A stretch of DNA of 64,000 nucleotides from SFLA01 sp045595785 (GCA_045595785.1 JAZOBE010000034.1:123825-187824); one strand, 5' to 3'; shown: positions 8,763 to 17,300, counted from the first letter of the stretch. A program made the numbers and translations. Notes: a model not told the origin generated them from the sequence alone.

Positions 8763-9232
8763 TTATCGGGAAAACCTTTCTTTGCAATAATGCTGTTGTG
8801 ATAATCTTTTTCATCGGTCACTTCGCGTATAACGGTTATGAAATTTGGCAGAGCAAACGATTGTCCTTCGCTTTCCAATTCAATTTCCAATAGCGAGTGA
8901 GAGTAATCTGAACCGAAATCATCAAGCTCAAAACACAAACCGTCAAAAGGTATAATATATCGTGTCTTTTTAACGGTATGCCGGTCAGGGTCAGCGTTAG
9001 TCAAGAATGACCGATACTCTGCTTCGGTCACTTCCCTTTCAATTTCAATGCGAGTTATGTCGGTTACCGAGGTCTTTACGGTGTGAGTATAAACAGTTTT
9101 GTCAGAATAGGCTCTTTTACGAATTCTACCTTTCGGAAGAAGGTAAGTCTGTTCAATCATACTACTTTCGAATTGCGAAAGCTGCTCATCCGAGGGACGA
9201 ATGATAAGAAATTTTCTCTCTATTTCATACAT
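8759..9232 (-). CDS. CYTH domain protein
   Basis: 157 residues opening with MYEIERKFLI, the EIERKFL signature of the CYTH superfamily (class IV adenylate cyclase / triphosphatase tunnel fold). Alternating charged strands follow: GRIRKRAYSD, TRIEIEREV, KKTRYIIP, CFELDDFG. The fold binds triphosphates or polyphosphate with Mg/Mn; in stand-alone bacterial members triphosphatase activity is the usual assignment. Start ATG at 9232 has AGGTG upstream. It overlaps the DUF3267 gene by 4 nt. Confidence 0.85.
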   Translation of the reverse strand: MYEIERKFLIIRPSDEQLSQFESSMIEQTYLLPKGRIRKRAYSDKTVYTHTVKTSVTDITRIEIEREVTEAEYRSFLTNADPDRHTVKKTRYIIPFDGLCFELDDFGSDYSHSLLEIELESEGQSFALPNFITVIREVTDEKDYHNSIIAKKGFPDK

Positions 9233-9244
9233 AATTACACCTAT

Positions 9245-9272
9245 AAAACAAGCGGTCGCAACAGCGACCGCT
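9245..9272 (-). terminator. Terminator after DUF624 gene
   Basis: Perfect 9-bp stem AGCGGTCGC / GCGACCGCT with a 4-nt loop; read on the minus strand it is followed by TGTTTTAT. Lies between the DUF624 gene and the CYTH gene. Confidence 0.65.
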
Positions 9273-9283
9273 AAATATTTAAA

Positions 9284-10288
9284 CTAACCGCGGTCGGTAA
9301 AGACGGGTTTTTCTTTGTCTTCGTTCTGCTTTTCGGGGTTTTCCTCGGGGTGGTCATTATAGTACGCATCAGCAACATGCTTTTTAACGGCAGGCCAAGC
9401 ACAGAACGCAGAAATATATGTCAGTAAGGAAATTAAAATGAGAAGCGGCAAAAGAATGCTTACCGAAACGAGCATACCGGAAGCAAAGAAATAATACTCA
9501 AGCACCAGTAACAGAGCGGTAGCGATAATAGCAACGATGTTGCGCTTAAAATTGATAGTTACAAAGTATAACGAGTTTTTGAGAATCTGCTTAAGCTTGA
9601 GGTCAAATGTAACCATTTGCAGATAAATATAAAATCGCATTGTGAAGTATACAAATACTAACAAAATGGAAAAAGCATACAAGAACAGATAGAACATACT
9701 TTGCCCTGCGTTGGCGTTATATGCGATTATATCGTATATAAGCAAGAATACCAAAGCAAGGTCTACTACTCCGAAAATTGTAGCCTGCTTCCAGTTGCGT
9801 TTTACCGAATCCCAATAAGTGCTCCAAACAAAGTTACAGTCGCCTCTTGCCAGATTACGGCATACAGTAGTCAAGCCGGCACAAGATGAACCGAAGGTTA
9901 AAACTGCCAAAGCACCGATGCAGAATAGAACTATCGTGGTCGTGTTGTGAACAGAAGTCGTGGAAACAGCACTGCTTGAGGTAAGCAAGCCGATTACCAT
10001 AGGGCTTCCGCTGTATTGAGAAACGCCATAATAAATCGGATACAATGCATCAGCCGGAAGCTTGATATCAGTCATTAACGGAAAAGCAATTATAAAGCAG
10101 ATGACGGGAATGTTAGTAAGCAAAAATAGTAAATTTGCAATGGTAAGCTTGGACATTCCGTTCCAAAGAGAGGAGAAGAAATGACCGAAGCCGAACGGTG
10201 TATGCTTTGCGGCATCTTCCTTAGAATATCCCTTATCTTTACGGTTTTTGTTGCCGGAGAAAAAATTATAAATATAGTTTTTAGCCAA
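9284..10288 (-). CDS. DUF624 (YesL-like) membrane protein
   Basis: 334 residues, about six hydrophobic segments. The LTIANLLFLLTNIPVICF segment near residue 50, then RGDCNFVWSTYWDSVKRNWKQAT near 150, match the layout of DUF624/YesL proteins. The start is TTG at 10288: GAGGT lies 7-8 nt upstream and no in-frame ATG is near. Acidic C-terminal tail after residue 310. DUF624 proteins often sit beside polysaccharide-use genes, but here it follows xerD by 13 nt; function unknown. Confidence 0.75.
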   Translation of the reverse strand: MAKNYIYNFFSGNKNRKDKGYSKEDAAKHTPFGFGHFFSSLWNGMSKLTIANLLFLLTNIPVICFIIAFPLMTDIKLPADALYPIYYGVSQYSGSPMVIGLLTSSSAVSTTSVHNTTTIVLFCIGALAVLTFGSSCAGLTTVCRNLARGDCNFVWSTYWDSVKRNWKQATIFGVVDLALVFLLIYDIIAYNANAGQSMFYLFLYAFSILLVFVYFTMRFYIYLQMVTFDLKLKQILKNSLYFVTINFKRNIVAIIATALLLVLEYYFFASGMLVSVSILLPLLILISLLTYISAFCAWPAVKKHVADAYYNDHPEENPEKQNEDKEKPVFTDRG

Positions 10289-10301
10289 AATTTGTACCTC
10301 T

Positions 10302-11207
10302 TTAAGCGCGGGGGTGGAATTTAATATAGCCGTTATTAAGTTTATTCTTTATCAGCTGTGCATACCTCATTGTGGAAGAAATATCGGAATGACCGAGTAT
10401 TTCTTGTATATCATGTATGTCAGCGCCATTTTCAAGCAGATGAGCTGCAAAAGAATGACGAAGTGTGTGGGGCGTTATATCTTTCTTGATCTTGGCGCTT
10501 TCTGCGTAGGATTTTAGTATTTTCCAAAATCCTTGTCTTGTCATTCGCTCACCTTGAACGTTGACGAACAGCGCATTTTCTTCAGGATGTAGAACTAAAA
10601 GCTTACGGGCACTATCAACATAAACAGCAAGCGCACGAAGTGCCAAAGGATAAAGAGAAACAAAACGTTCTTTGTCACCTGAACCGCATCTCACAAAAGA
10701 AAGCTGGAAATTAACGTCTTCTATATTAAGAGAGACCAACTCCGAAACCTTGATACCGGTAGCGTAAAGCAGCTCAAGCATAGCTTTATCACGTTTTCCT
10801 TTTGTGTCGGAAACGTCAGGTTGAGACAGAAGTGCTTCGATTTCTTTGGAAGACAGAACCTGAGGTCCCTTTTTTTCGATTTTATCATTTGGAATTTCTC
10901 TTGCCGGATTGTGATCAACTATTCCGTTAGAGATAAGATACTGGAATAAAGATCTGAGCGCAGAAAGAGAACGACTGACTGATGCAGGAGAAAGTCCTAA
11001 TCTGTTAAGATACTCTTTGTAATCAGAAACATCATCTACAGTAACGGAAGAAAAATCGCAAAGCTTGTTTTTTGAAGCGTATTCCAAAAACTTGTTAAGA
11101 TCGCGTATGTAAGCCTGAAGAGTGTTGTCGGAAGACTTTTTGACATTCTTCAGATATTCGATGTATTCAGTATATTGAGATGTCATCATGTCTTTTACAA
11201 CGTCCAT
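10302..11207 (-). CDS. xerD: XerD-like tyrosine recombinase with Lys at the Arg-I site
   Basis: 301-residue Xer recombinase with an N-terminal SAM-like core-binding domain and a C-terminal catalytic domain ending in the XerD-like HPRA. Visible catalytic positions: Lys in GSGDKERFVSL, HTLRH (His, Arg-II), LGHSDISSTMRY (His and nucleophile Tyr). The first catalytic arginine, normally ATGLRVSEL, is lysine here: ATGIKVSEL, Lys153, codon AAG. Start ATG at 11207 follows GAGG. It lies 22 nt downstream of a membrane-protein gene and is co-transcribed with it. Chromosome-dimer resolution is the family role; whether the Lys variant still cuts DNA is open. Confidence 0.85.
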   Translation of the reverse strand: MDVVKDMMTSQYTEYIEYLKNVKKSSDNTLQAYIRDLNKFLEYASKNKLCDFSSVTVDDVSDYKEYLNRLGLSPASVSRSLSALRSLFQYLISNGIVDHNPAREIPNDKIEKKGPQVLSSKEIEALLSQPDVSDTKGKRDKAMLELLYATGIKVSELVSLNIEDVNFQLSFVRCGSGDKERFVSLYPLALRALAVYVDSARKLLVLHPEENALFVNVQGERMTRQGFWKILKSYAESAKIKKDITPHTLRHSFAAHLLENGADIHDIQEILGHSDISSTMRYAQLIKNKLNNGYIKFHPRA

Positions 11208-11229
11208 TGAAAGGAACCTCTTAAACGAA

Positions 11230-11799
11230 TTATTTTATAACAACAGTAGTAAGAAAAGAAATGAAAAAAGTAACCGTCAAATATAATACAAAAGATAAAA
11301 TGTATAACAATGTGTTATTGATTTGCAAAGCATTTATTTGGAACGGCTTGATATAGATAGGAACTACAGAAATGAAAACGTCGATAATTATCGTCAGCGC
11401 AAAGAGCAATGCCAATAACGCGTAAGTGAATGGCTTTTGGTACTGAATCGATAGTCTTGCGAGTATGCCGATGTGGAGACCGGAAGACACAACAAACAGC
11501 AAACAACAAGGAATTTTAAGAAGTGAAAATCCGCAAAACAGGTAAAAAAGGGCGAAAAAACAACGCTCTTCGAAAAGAATTGACACACTGTTGCTTGTTG
11601 CATAGAACAGATAAATATCGTGAGATAAACTTAATCTCCCGGGAACAAGCGCAGCGCCGAGAAGCGTTGATAACAAATATAAAGCGAAAACGAGCAGAAA
11701 CCAGCCGTTTTTAACTTTTCGCGTCTTTTTAATATTTTCGTAAACAGTATCGCTTCCAACAGAAACCGGTACCGGTAAAAAGCGTTTTTCGTTATGCAT
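11230..11799 (-). CDS. Hypothetical membrane protein
   Basis: 189 residues with about five hydrophobic segments after a charged N-terminus (MHNEKRFLPV, IKKTRKVKNG). No recognised domain. The frame is open to 11871, but ATG at 11799 is chosen: GGAGGG lies about 10 nt upstream and a promoter at 11880-11908 would put transcription start near 11873, ruling out the long form. Possibly an M50/ECF-like small integral protein, but nothing decides this. Confidence 0.65.
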   Translation of the reverse strand: MHNEKRFLPVPVSVGSDTVYENIKKTRKVKNGWFLLVFALYLLSTLLGAALVPGRLSLSHDIYLFYATSNSVSILFEERCFFALFYLFCGFSLLKIPCCLLFVVSSGLHIGILARLSIQYQKPFTYALLALLFALTIIIDVFISVVPIYIKPFQINALQINNTLLYILSFVLYLTVTFFISFLTTVVIK

Positions 11800-11879
11800 A
11801 TTAAACATTCCCTCCGTAACATTGGTATGACGGATGAGAAAAATGTATGCAACAACAACGATCATCATCAACTGTAAAT

Positions 11880-11908
11880 ATAATAGTACAATTTACATAA
11901 TTTTTCAA
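11880..11908 (-). promoter_or_regulatory. Promoter of membrane protein-xerD-DUF624 unit
   Basis: Minus strand TTGAAA (11908-11903), 17-bp spacer, TATTAT (11885-11880). Leader of about 70 nt before the ATG at 11799. Confidence 0.6.
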
Positions 11909-12111
11909 GTCTTTTTATATTATTTTGCTAAAATTGTTGATTATTACCACAGATTATGTAAATATAATTATGTAAACCAGATGAACTTGCCCATTATATG
12001 GGTACTTTTTTTATGTTCAAAACAATATGTAGTTTTTGATTTTATTATTATGCTTAATCAACATAATTCCTGCCGTCATTTTGCACAATCTAAAGGTAAA
12101 GATATTTTTAC
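11909..12111. other. AT-rich intergenic stretch without a gene
   Basis: Part of a roughly 370-nt gap between genes. No start with a ribosome site and sensible protein is seen on either strand. A short hairpin CCCAT-TAT-ATGGG followed by seven T sits at about 11990-12011 on the plus strand, resembling a terminator for an unseen short RNA; evidence is weak. Confidence 0.4.
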
Positions 12112-12147
12112 AAACAAAAAAGTGTGTACCTTTGATATGATACACAC
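12112..12147 (-). terminator. Terminator of AEC transporter operon
   Basis: Minus strand: GTGTGTA (12147-12141) ... TACACAC (12128-12122) followed by a run of T (12121 down). It sits 20 nt after the AEC stop. Confidence 0.7.
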
Positions 12148-12167
12148 GATATGTTGTATTTACTGGG

Positions 12168-13088
12168 TTATGCGAGTAACATCAAGAGTGGTATTGTCAG
12201 TACGCATAATATTGTTGAGATCAAAACAGAGTCTGCAGCTGCCTTTTGCCCTGCGCCGTGAAGCTCTGCGAGGTTCAATACCACGCTTGCACTCGGACAT
12301 GCGCTTAAGATAAAAAATGCTGTTTTAAAACCGTAATCGAGGGGCAGGAATTTTACCAAAAGAAATCCAAACAGCGGAAAAGCAATTAACTTTATTGCAG
12401 ATGAGATATACGCATGCTTGTCTCTGAGTAACTCCCCTGCTCTTACCGTACCAAGTCTCATACCGAGTATCAGCATACAAAGCGGTGTCGACATCCTGCC
12501 GAGTACTGAGATGGCTGAATTTACGGTTTCTGGCAGCTTGATGCTTAGTAAAAACAAAGGGAGCGAAAAGCAGAGTGCAAGAACCGGAGGATTGAGTACT
12601 ATCTTTTTAATACTCATATACTTCTTGTCTCCGGTGAGGAACATAGATCCTACAGTCCACGAAATGATATTCATGCCGACAATGAATACAGCAGAGTAGG
12701 CTACAGCTTCAGGATTGTCAGGCAGTAATGCCTCAAGTAATGGTACGCCGAAGAACCCAACGTTTCCCAGAACCGATGCTACCGCACACACTCTGTAACG
12801 CGGATCTGTAGTCTTTTTTCTGAATACCAACCATACCAGGCACAATACAACTATTTCGAGCACAAAGGATAACAGCAGCATGAGCACCAGCTTTATGAGC
12901 AGATTCAAAGAAAAATCAACGCTGTTGAACGAATATATAGACAACGCAGGGCTGCAAACATACAAAAGCACTTTTGCGAATGAAGCTATGTGAGATTGGT
13001 CAATGAGCTTGCTTTTTATAAATATAAATCCGGGTACTGCATATGCAAGCATTACAAGCACATTGAGTGCTGTTGTTGTAAATTCCAT
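12168..13088 (-). CDS. AEC (auxin efflux carrier) family transporter
   Basis: 306-residue integral membrane permease of the AEC/BART superfamily with about ten hydrophobic helices. Typical blocks: AYAVPGFIFIKSKLID at the N-terminus, LGNVGFFGVPLLEALL near residue 110, and STPLCMLILGMRLG near residue 205. Start ATG at 13088 lies 2 nt after the nitroreductase stop codon with no clear ribosome site of its own, so translation is probably coupled; the longer frame to 13169 would overlap that gene. Such carriers export malate, other organic acids or amino acids; substrate unknown. Confidence 0.85.
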   Translation of the reverse strand: MEFTTTALNVLVMLAYAVPGFIFIKSKLIDQSHIASFAKVLLYVCSPALSIYSFNSVDFSLNLLIKLVLMLLLSFVLEIVVLCLVWLVFRKKTTDPRYRVCAVASVLGNVGFFGVPLLEALLPDNPEAVAYSAVFIVGMNIISWTVGSMFLTGDKKYMSIKKIVLNPPVLALCFSLPLFLLSIKLPETVNSAISVLGRMSTPLCMLILGMRLGTVRAGELLRDKHAYISSAIKLIAFPLFGFLLVKFLPLDYGFKTAFFILSACPSASVVLNLAELHGAGQKAAADSVLISTILCVLTIPLLMLLA

Positions 13089-13090
13089 AA

Positions 13091-13606
13091 TTAAACGTAA
13101 TAAACGTAATCGTCTTTTCTTTGCTTTACCGCAGGGAGAGGTCCGTCGGGATAACCGAGTATACAGCATCCAACACCTCTGTAACCGTCAAGCCCTAATT
13201 TTTTTAGCAGATCTTTGCCGTAAGCGCTTTCAAACATTTCTTTGCATCTGTGGATCCAGCAACTGCCTAATCCAATAGATGCTGCAGCATTCATCATGTT
13301 TCCGAGCGCAAGTGAGCCGTCTTCTACGTTGGTGTTGATGCCTTCTTTTACAAGCACACATATTACTGTCGGTGCACCGTAAAAGGGGTCTCCTTCCCTG
13401 CTCATAAAAGATGCGTTAAGTGTTGAAAGCTCATCTCTGATTTTTTTGTCCCGCACAGCAATGAACACCGGAGTCTGTCTGTTCATACCGGTAGGTGCAA
13501 ACTTTCCTGCCTCAAGAACTATATCAAGCTCTTCTTTTGAAATTTGTTCGGGCTTATAGGAACGTACGCTTACTCTTGTTTTAAGTGTTAATAATGTTTC
13601 GTTCAT
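13091..13606 (-). CDS. Nitroreductase family protein
   Basis: 171-residue FMN-dependent oxidoreductase of the short nitroreductase type. SVRSYKPEQISKEELD (FMN-contact Arg-Ser), APTGMNRQTPVFIAV, and GNMMNAAASIGLGSCWIH are the standard blocks. Start ATG at 13606 has GGGGAT upstream. Third in a four-gene minus-strand operon with a membrane protein, a CBM9-like protein and the AEC transporter; physiological substrate unknown. Confidence 0.88.
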   Translation of the reverse strand: MNETLLTLKTRVSVRSYKPEQISKEELDIVLEAGKFAPTGMNRQTPVFIAVRDKKIRDELSTLNASFMSREGDPFYGAPTVICVLVKEGINTNVEDGSLALGNMMNAAASIGLGSCWIHRCKEMFESAYGKDLLKKLGLDGYRGVGCCILGYPDGPLPAVKQRKDDYVYYV

Positions 13607-13618
13607 TACAATCCCCTA

Positions 13619-14215
13619 TCAGAATATGATCAGGTCTCCAAAAAATTCAGGACGATGAAAATCGGGCTTTTCCCAAGTGATGGGTGACCAGCTACCGAAA
13701 TGAGGTATTTCAGTCTCGTCGCCGCATTTATAAAAGTTGCCTTTGAAGGTGTATCCGTTTCCAAAAATACATTCTCCGAAAAGTTCTTTTATAAATGAGA
13801 AGGAAAATTCAACCTCAACAGTCCAATATCCGTCCTTTTTTTCAGAGGTTATTGTAGGTAACTCAGAAACTATCTCATGGATGGGAGTTTTGTTCTTTCT
13901 GTCAGTGCGAATAGCTGAGAGGAACGCACCGGCGGAGTTCATCTCGAAATTCATATATAAAGGCGACTTATTATTGAAAGATACAAAAAACTCGAGACAA
14001 CTGTCGGTGTAAACGGGATCGCCGTAATTAGTATAACGTGTAAGGGGATCTTGCTCAAATGCTGTCATTTTCAGCGCAAAACCTTTTCCGTTTATCATTG
14101 CAAGCTGTGCATACGCTTTAGGAGTATAATCGTTACCCCAAGTGTAAGAGCATATTTCTGCCTTGGGAACGTCCTCCCATACAACCTCGTTTGTGCGTTT
14201 TACTATATACTGCAT
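13619..14215 (-). CDS. CBM9-like domain protein
   Basis: 198 residues matching carbohydrate-binding-module-9-like beta-sandwich proteins: an N-terminal WEDVPKAEI strand, DPVYTDSCLEFFVSF near residue 83 (the typical 'V..DSCLEFFV' core), MNFEMNSAGA, and EVEFSFSFIKELF near residue 152. No signal peptide, so it appears cytoplasmic, which is usual for this stand-alone subgroup but odd for a sugar-binding module. GGAGAA lies before the ATG at 14215. Confidence 0.8.
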   Translation of the reverse strand: MQYIVKRTNEVVWEDVPKAEICSYTWGNDYTPKAYAQLAMINGKGFALKMTAFEQDPLTRYTNYGDPVYTDSCLEFFVSFNNKSPLYMNFEMNSAGAFLSAIRTDRKNKTPIHEIVSELPTITSEKKDGYWTVEVEFSFSFIKELFGECIFGNGYTFKGNFYKCGDETEIPHFGSWSPITWEKPDFHRPEFFGDLIIF

Positions 14216-14233
14216 GACATTGTTCTCCTATGA

Positions 14234-14614
14234 TTAATCATCGTTTTCGTCGAATTCTTCCTCGACTTCGATTATTTCTTCGAAGTCAGTACTTCTGCGG
14301 CGCAGTACGCCGGCAAGCACAAGTACCAGTATCATAAAAGCCAGTAAGGCAATTATGAGTACAGCACCCCAAAGAGAAGGCTCTGCCAAAAATCCTTTTA
14401 ATCCGTCATACACCAGATATCCGGCGGGCACAAGAGCAAAAACTATAGCGGTAACCGAAATAAGCGTGTAACACAAAATTCGCATAAGACGATAATCGTT
14501 CATCATCTTGCTAATCATGTTGCTCTGTTTTACGATTAACGAATTTTGCTTTTTGATAAGCTTTTTCATTTCCAAAAGAACGTAATCGTTTTGATTATTG
14601 TTTTGATTTTCCAT
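14234..14614 (-). CDS. Hypothetical small membrane protein
   Basis: 126 residues: a Gln/Asn/Lys-rich N-terminus (MENQNNNQNDY), a charged amphipathic stretch, two hydrophobic segments (about residues 50-75 and 80-103), and a very acidic tail (EEIIEVEEEFDENDD). ATG at 14614 is chosen over the upstream frame because GGAGG lies 7 nt before it. First gene of the operon leading to the CBM9-like protein. No family recognised. Confidence 0.65.
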   Translation of the reverse strand: MENQNNNQNDYVLLEMKKLIKKQNSLIVKQSNMISKMMNDYRLMRILCYTLISVTAIVFALVPAGYLVYDGLKGFLAEPSLWGAVLIIALLAFMILVLVLAGVLRRRSTDFEEIIEVEEEFDENDD

Positions 14615-14641
14615 TACTTTACCTCCGGATACTTTTTTGTA

Positions 14642-14670
14642 AATATAGCATATAATAAAATGATTGTCAA
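14642..14670 (-). promoter_or_regulatory. Promoter of the 14.6-12.2 kb minus-strand operon
   Basis: Minus strand perfect TTGACA (14670-14665), 17-bp spacer, TATATT (14647-14642), diverging from the recombinase promoter. Confidence 0.7.
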
Positions 14671-14688
14671 TCAAAAACGAAAAAACTG

Positions 14689-14717
14689 TTGAAAAATCGT
14701 TCCTAAAAGGTTATAAT
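14689..14717 (+). promoter_or_regulatory. Promoter of recombinase-thioesterase-smpB operon
   Basis: TTGAAA (14689-14694), 17-bp spacer, perfect TATAAT (14712-14717), 20 nt before the ATG. Confidence 0.7.
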
Positions 14718-14737
14718 TATATTGAGGTGAACACAGA

Positions 14738-15721
14738 ATGTTTGAGGAAGCTCCCGAGATAATAAGATCATTTCTTTCATATAAACTTAATATTCAGAAC
14801 AGATCTTCTCTTACCGTTTCGGAGTACTGGCTTGACTTGCGTAGTTTTTTTCGTTTTCTGTATTCTTCTCGCGGCGACAGTCAAGAAATTTATATTGAAA
14901 AAATAGATATTTCCACCTTAGACCTTGCGTACGTCGAATCTGTATCCACTGCCGATATTTATGATTATCTGTTGTGGCTTGCCGAACGCGGTGTGCAGCC
15001 GGTTTCAAGAGCGAGAAAGCTTTCAGCTGTACGTGCTTTTTTCAAATATCATACCTCCAAGTCACATTTGATTAAAACCGATCCTTCTGAGCATATTGAC
15101 TCACCTTCCGTTAAAAGAAAGCTTCCCAAGTTTTTATCTCTTGAAGAAGCCGGTGACTTGTTGGATTCTGTTGATATGACTGATCCAAACGGTGAGCGCG
15201 ATTATTGTATTCTTACTTTATTTTTGAATTGTGGTATGCGTCTTTCCGAGCTTGTCGGAATTAACCTCTCTGACCTATCTCATGATCTTTCACGTCTTAC
15301 CGTTACCGGAAAAGGCAGTAAACAACGAACCATTTATCTTAATGACGCTTGCAGAGATGCTATAAATACATACATCGTTGCACGCGGAAGAAACGCAACT
15401 GCCCACGGTGGCACCATTAAAGATAAAAATGCTTTGTTTTTAAGCAATCGTAATACGCGTATATCTAACAAAACAGTTCAATGGACGGTAAATAAATATT
15501 TGGACAAAAGCGGTCTCAGCGGAAAAGGATATTCCGTACATAAACTACGGCACACCGCTGCAACGCTGATGTATGAACAAGGCGGTGTTGATGTCCGTGT
15601 GCTAAAAGAAATTCTGGGACACGAGCAGTTGAATACAACACAGATATATACTCACGTTTCTGACCGACAGATAGAACAGGCAATGTCGAAAAATCCCCTT
15701 GCAAAGAAAAGGAAAAATTGA
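14738..15721 (+). CDS. Xer-family tyrosine recombinase (XerC-like)
   Basis: 327 residues with a full catalytic set: Arg-I in LNCGMRLSELVG, Lys in GKGSKQRT, HKLRHTAATLMY (His and Arg-II), and LGHEQLNTTQIYTH (His and nucleophile Tyr). The N-terminal core-binding domain is about 120 residues. GAGGTG precedes the ATG. Its stop overlaps the next start as TGATG. Unlike the XerD-like protein at 10.3-11.2 kb it keeps Arg-I. Exact assignment as XerC, XerD or another Xer needs a tree. Confidence 0.88.
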   Translation: MFEEAPEIIRSFLSYKLNIQNRSSLTVSEYWLDLRSFFRFLYSSRGDSQEIYIEKIDISTLDLAYVESVSTADIYDYLLWLAERGVQPVSRARKLSAVRAFFKYHTSKSHLIKTDPSEHIDSPSVKRKLPKFLSLEEAGDLLDSVDMTDPNGERDYCILTLFLNCGMRLSELVGINLSDLSHDLSRLTVTGKGSKQRTIYLNDACRDAINTYIVARGRNATAHGGTIKDKNALFLSNRNTRISNKTVQWTVNKYLDKSGLSGKGYSVHKLRHTAATLMYEQGGVDVRVLKEILGHEQLNTTQIYTHVSDRQIEQAMSKNPLAKKRKN

Positions 15722-16452
15722 TGTTAATAAAGAAGGTAACACTTAACGATAATCATTGTAACAAAGACGGAATTCTCACGCTTTCCAGACTTCAGCGCTT
15801 TATGCAGGATTGCGCAGGCGAGGATTTTGATTCTTACGGTACAACTGGAGATGAGATGCGTGAAAACGGCATGTCGTTTGTTTTAACGCGTATCAGCATG
15901 GACATAATGCAGGATATGTGCGTCGGCGATAATATCGAGATTTTTACCGTGCATAATCATATAGAAGGCGTGAGCATGATACGTGAATACGTCGTCGTTT
16001 CTCAAAAAGGATTATGCTGCAGAGCGACTACCGTGTGGATAATTCTTAATCTTAATACCCGCCGCATACTTCGCCACACTGCTATTGAGAATTATCCGCC
16101 CTCTGTTTATTTTTTTGATAAGCAGGTTGAATCAGAAAAACGTATTTTTACAAAGGACGATATCACTTCCCCTGCAGGCGAGATTTTGATAACCAAAGAA
16201 CATATTGATGAAAACAATCATGTTAACAATACATTTTATCAGGATTTTGTAGCGAAAGCCGTTGAGGGCAGATATTCCGACAGGAAAATTACGCATATTC
16301 AGATATCATATGTTCATGAAGCGTTTGAAGGCGCTTTACTTAACCTTAGCGGTATATTTGAAAAAAATATCGCACGTGTCCGCGCAGAAAACGGTGATAG
16401 TTGCTGTTTTGAAGCGATAGTTAAGTTTACGGAGAAAGAAAATGGAGAATAA
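15721..16452 (+). CDS. Acyl-ACP thioesterase-like protein
   Basis: 243-residue double-hotdog protein of the FatA/bacterial acyl-ACP thioesterase family. The first hotdog holds LSRLQRFMQDCAGED; the second begins near residue 155 with the helix region HIDENNHVNNTFYQDF, which carries the Asp/Asn/His cluster typical of the family active site. It would release free fatty acids from ACP. ATG at 15721 overlaps the recombinase stop by one base; the 3' end overlaps smpB by 11 nt. Confidence 0.8.
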   Translation: MLIKKVTLNDNHCNKDGILTLSRLQRFMQDCAGEDFDSYGTTGDEMRENGMSFVLTRISMDIMQDMCVGDNIEIFTVHNHIEGVSMIREYVVVSQKGLCCRATTVWIILNLNTRRILRHTAIENYPPSVYFFDKQVESEKRIFTKDDITSPAGEILITKEHIDENNHVNNTFYQDFVAKAVEGRYSDRKITHIQISYVHEAFEGALLNLSGIFEKNIARVRAENGDSCCFEAIVKFTEKENGE

Positions 16453-16903
16453 TTCTAAAAGACTTATTGCGGCAAACAAAAAGGCTTATCACGATTATTT
16501 TGTTGACGAGACTTTTGAGGCCGGTATCGAGCTTTGCGGTACGGAGGTTAAATCTCTTCGCAATGGCGCAGTAAATATGAAAGATAGCTTTTGTATCATA
16601 AAAGACGGCGAGATAGTCGTTCACGGAATGCATATCAGCCCTTATGAGAAAGGCAATATTTTTAATCGACAGCCGTACAGAGACAGAAAGCTTCTCATGC
16701 ACAAAAAAGAAATTTTGCGTTTGTTTGGTCAGGTTGGTCAGAAAGGATATTCTGTAATTCCCCTTTCAATGTATTTCAGAGGAAAGTGGGTAAAGGTTGA
16801 AATCGGTCTGTGCAGGGGTAAAAAGCTTTACGACAAGCGCGAAACAGAGGCGAAAAAGACCGCCCAGCGTGATATGGACAGAGCGTCTGTTAACAGGTCT
16901 TGA
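16442..16903 (+). CDS. smpB: SsrA-binding protein SmpB
   Basis: Binds tmRNA and takes part in rescue of stalled ribosomes. 153 residues, normal length. Signature blocks: FEAGIELCGTEVKSLRNG, NRQPYRDRKLLMHKKEI, and the basic tail GLCRGKKLYDKRETEAKK. Overlaps the thioesterase gene by 11 nt, and its stop codon lies inside the -35 element of the ssrA promoter, so protein and RNA partner are adjacent. Confidence 0.97.
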   Translation: MENNSKRLIAANKKAYHDYFVDETFEAGIELCGTEVKSLRNGAVNMKDSFCIIKDGEIVVHGMHISPYEKGNIFNRQPYRDRKLLMHKKEILRLFGQVGQKGYSVIPLSMYFRGKWVKVEIGLCRGKKLYDKRETEAKKTAQRDMDRASVNRS

Positions 16904-16928
16904 AATTATCTAACCGCTGTGTTATAAT
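16900..16928 (+). promoter_or_regulatory. ssrA promoter
   Basis: TTGAAA (16900-16905, overlapping the smpB stop), 17-bp spacer, perfect TATAAT (16923-16928), about 18 nt before the mature tmRNA 5' end. Confidence 0.75.
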
Positions 16929-16946
16929 ATGCGGCGGTATCCATAT

Positions 16947-17297
16947 GGGGGCGTAAAGGTTTCGACGGGGATCTTGAGGCTTTGTAAGCGAGCAGAAGCG
17001 TGCGACTTCTATAAAACGCATACTTTTAAAATTAAACGCTAACAATAATTTAGCTCTCGCTGCCTAATTAATGGCGGCCGTCATACCGGAGAGGACTGCG
17101 GCTCCGGTCATGGCGTCACTTAGCAGTGCACATGAACACGGTCAAGCTTTGCCCCGTGTCAGGTATTAATGAAGCTACCGTTTCTTTCAGCGCGCCGGTT
17201 CGCGGTTAGAAACGGGAAATTAATAAGCCGGATACGCTCGTAGAAAGCGGAGCGGATGGGTTTTCGGACAGGGGTTCGATTCCCCTCGCCTCCACCA
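16947..17297 (+). ncRNA. ssrA: Transfer-messenger RNA
   Basis: One-piece tmRNA of 351 nt. The 5' end GGGGGCG pairs with CGCCTCC near the 3' end (one G-U), followed by A and encoded CCA. The start GGGGGCGTAAAGGTTTCGAC and end GGTTCGATTCCCC (T arm) are conserved. The resume codon GCT is at 17038 and the tag reads A-N-N-N-L-A-L-A-A then TAA (17065-17067). Working with SmpB it releases stalled ribosomes and marks the peptide for ClpXP-type proteases. Confidence 0.96.
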
Positions 17298-17300
17298 AAG

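Noticed and set aside
11834..12313. 159-codon plus-strand frame in the AT-rich gap
   Set aside because: Composition is that of translated AT-rich noncoding DNA; no ribosome site; runs into the 3' end of the AEC transporter gene on the other strand.
14738..15721. Second Xer recombinase as an integrase of a mobile element
   Set aside because: It is embedded in a housekeeping operon with a thioesterase and smpB, with no attachment-site repeats or phage genes. The tmRNA 3' end, a common integration site, is followed by its own terminator and a normal gene.
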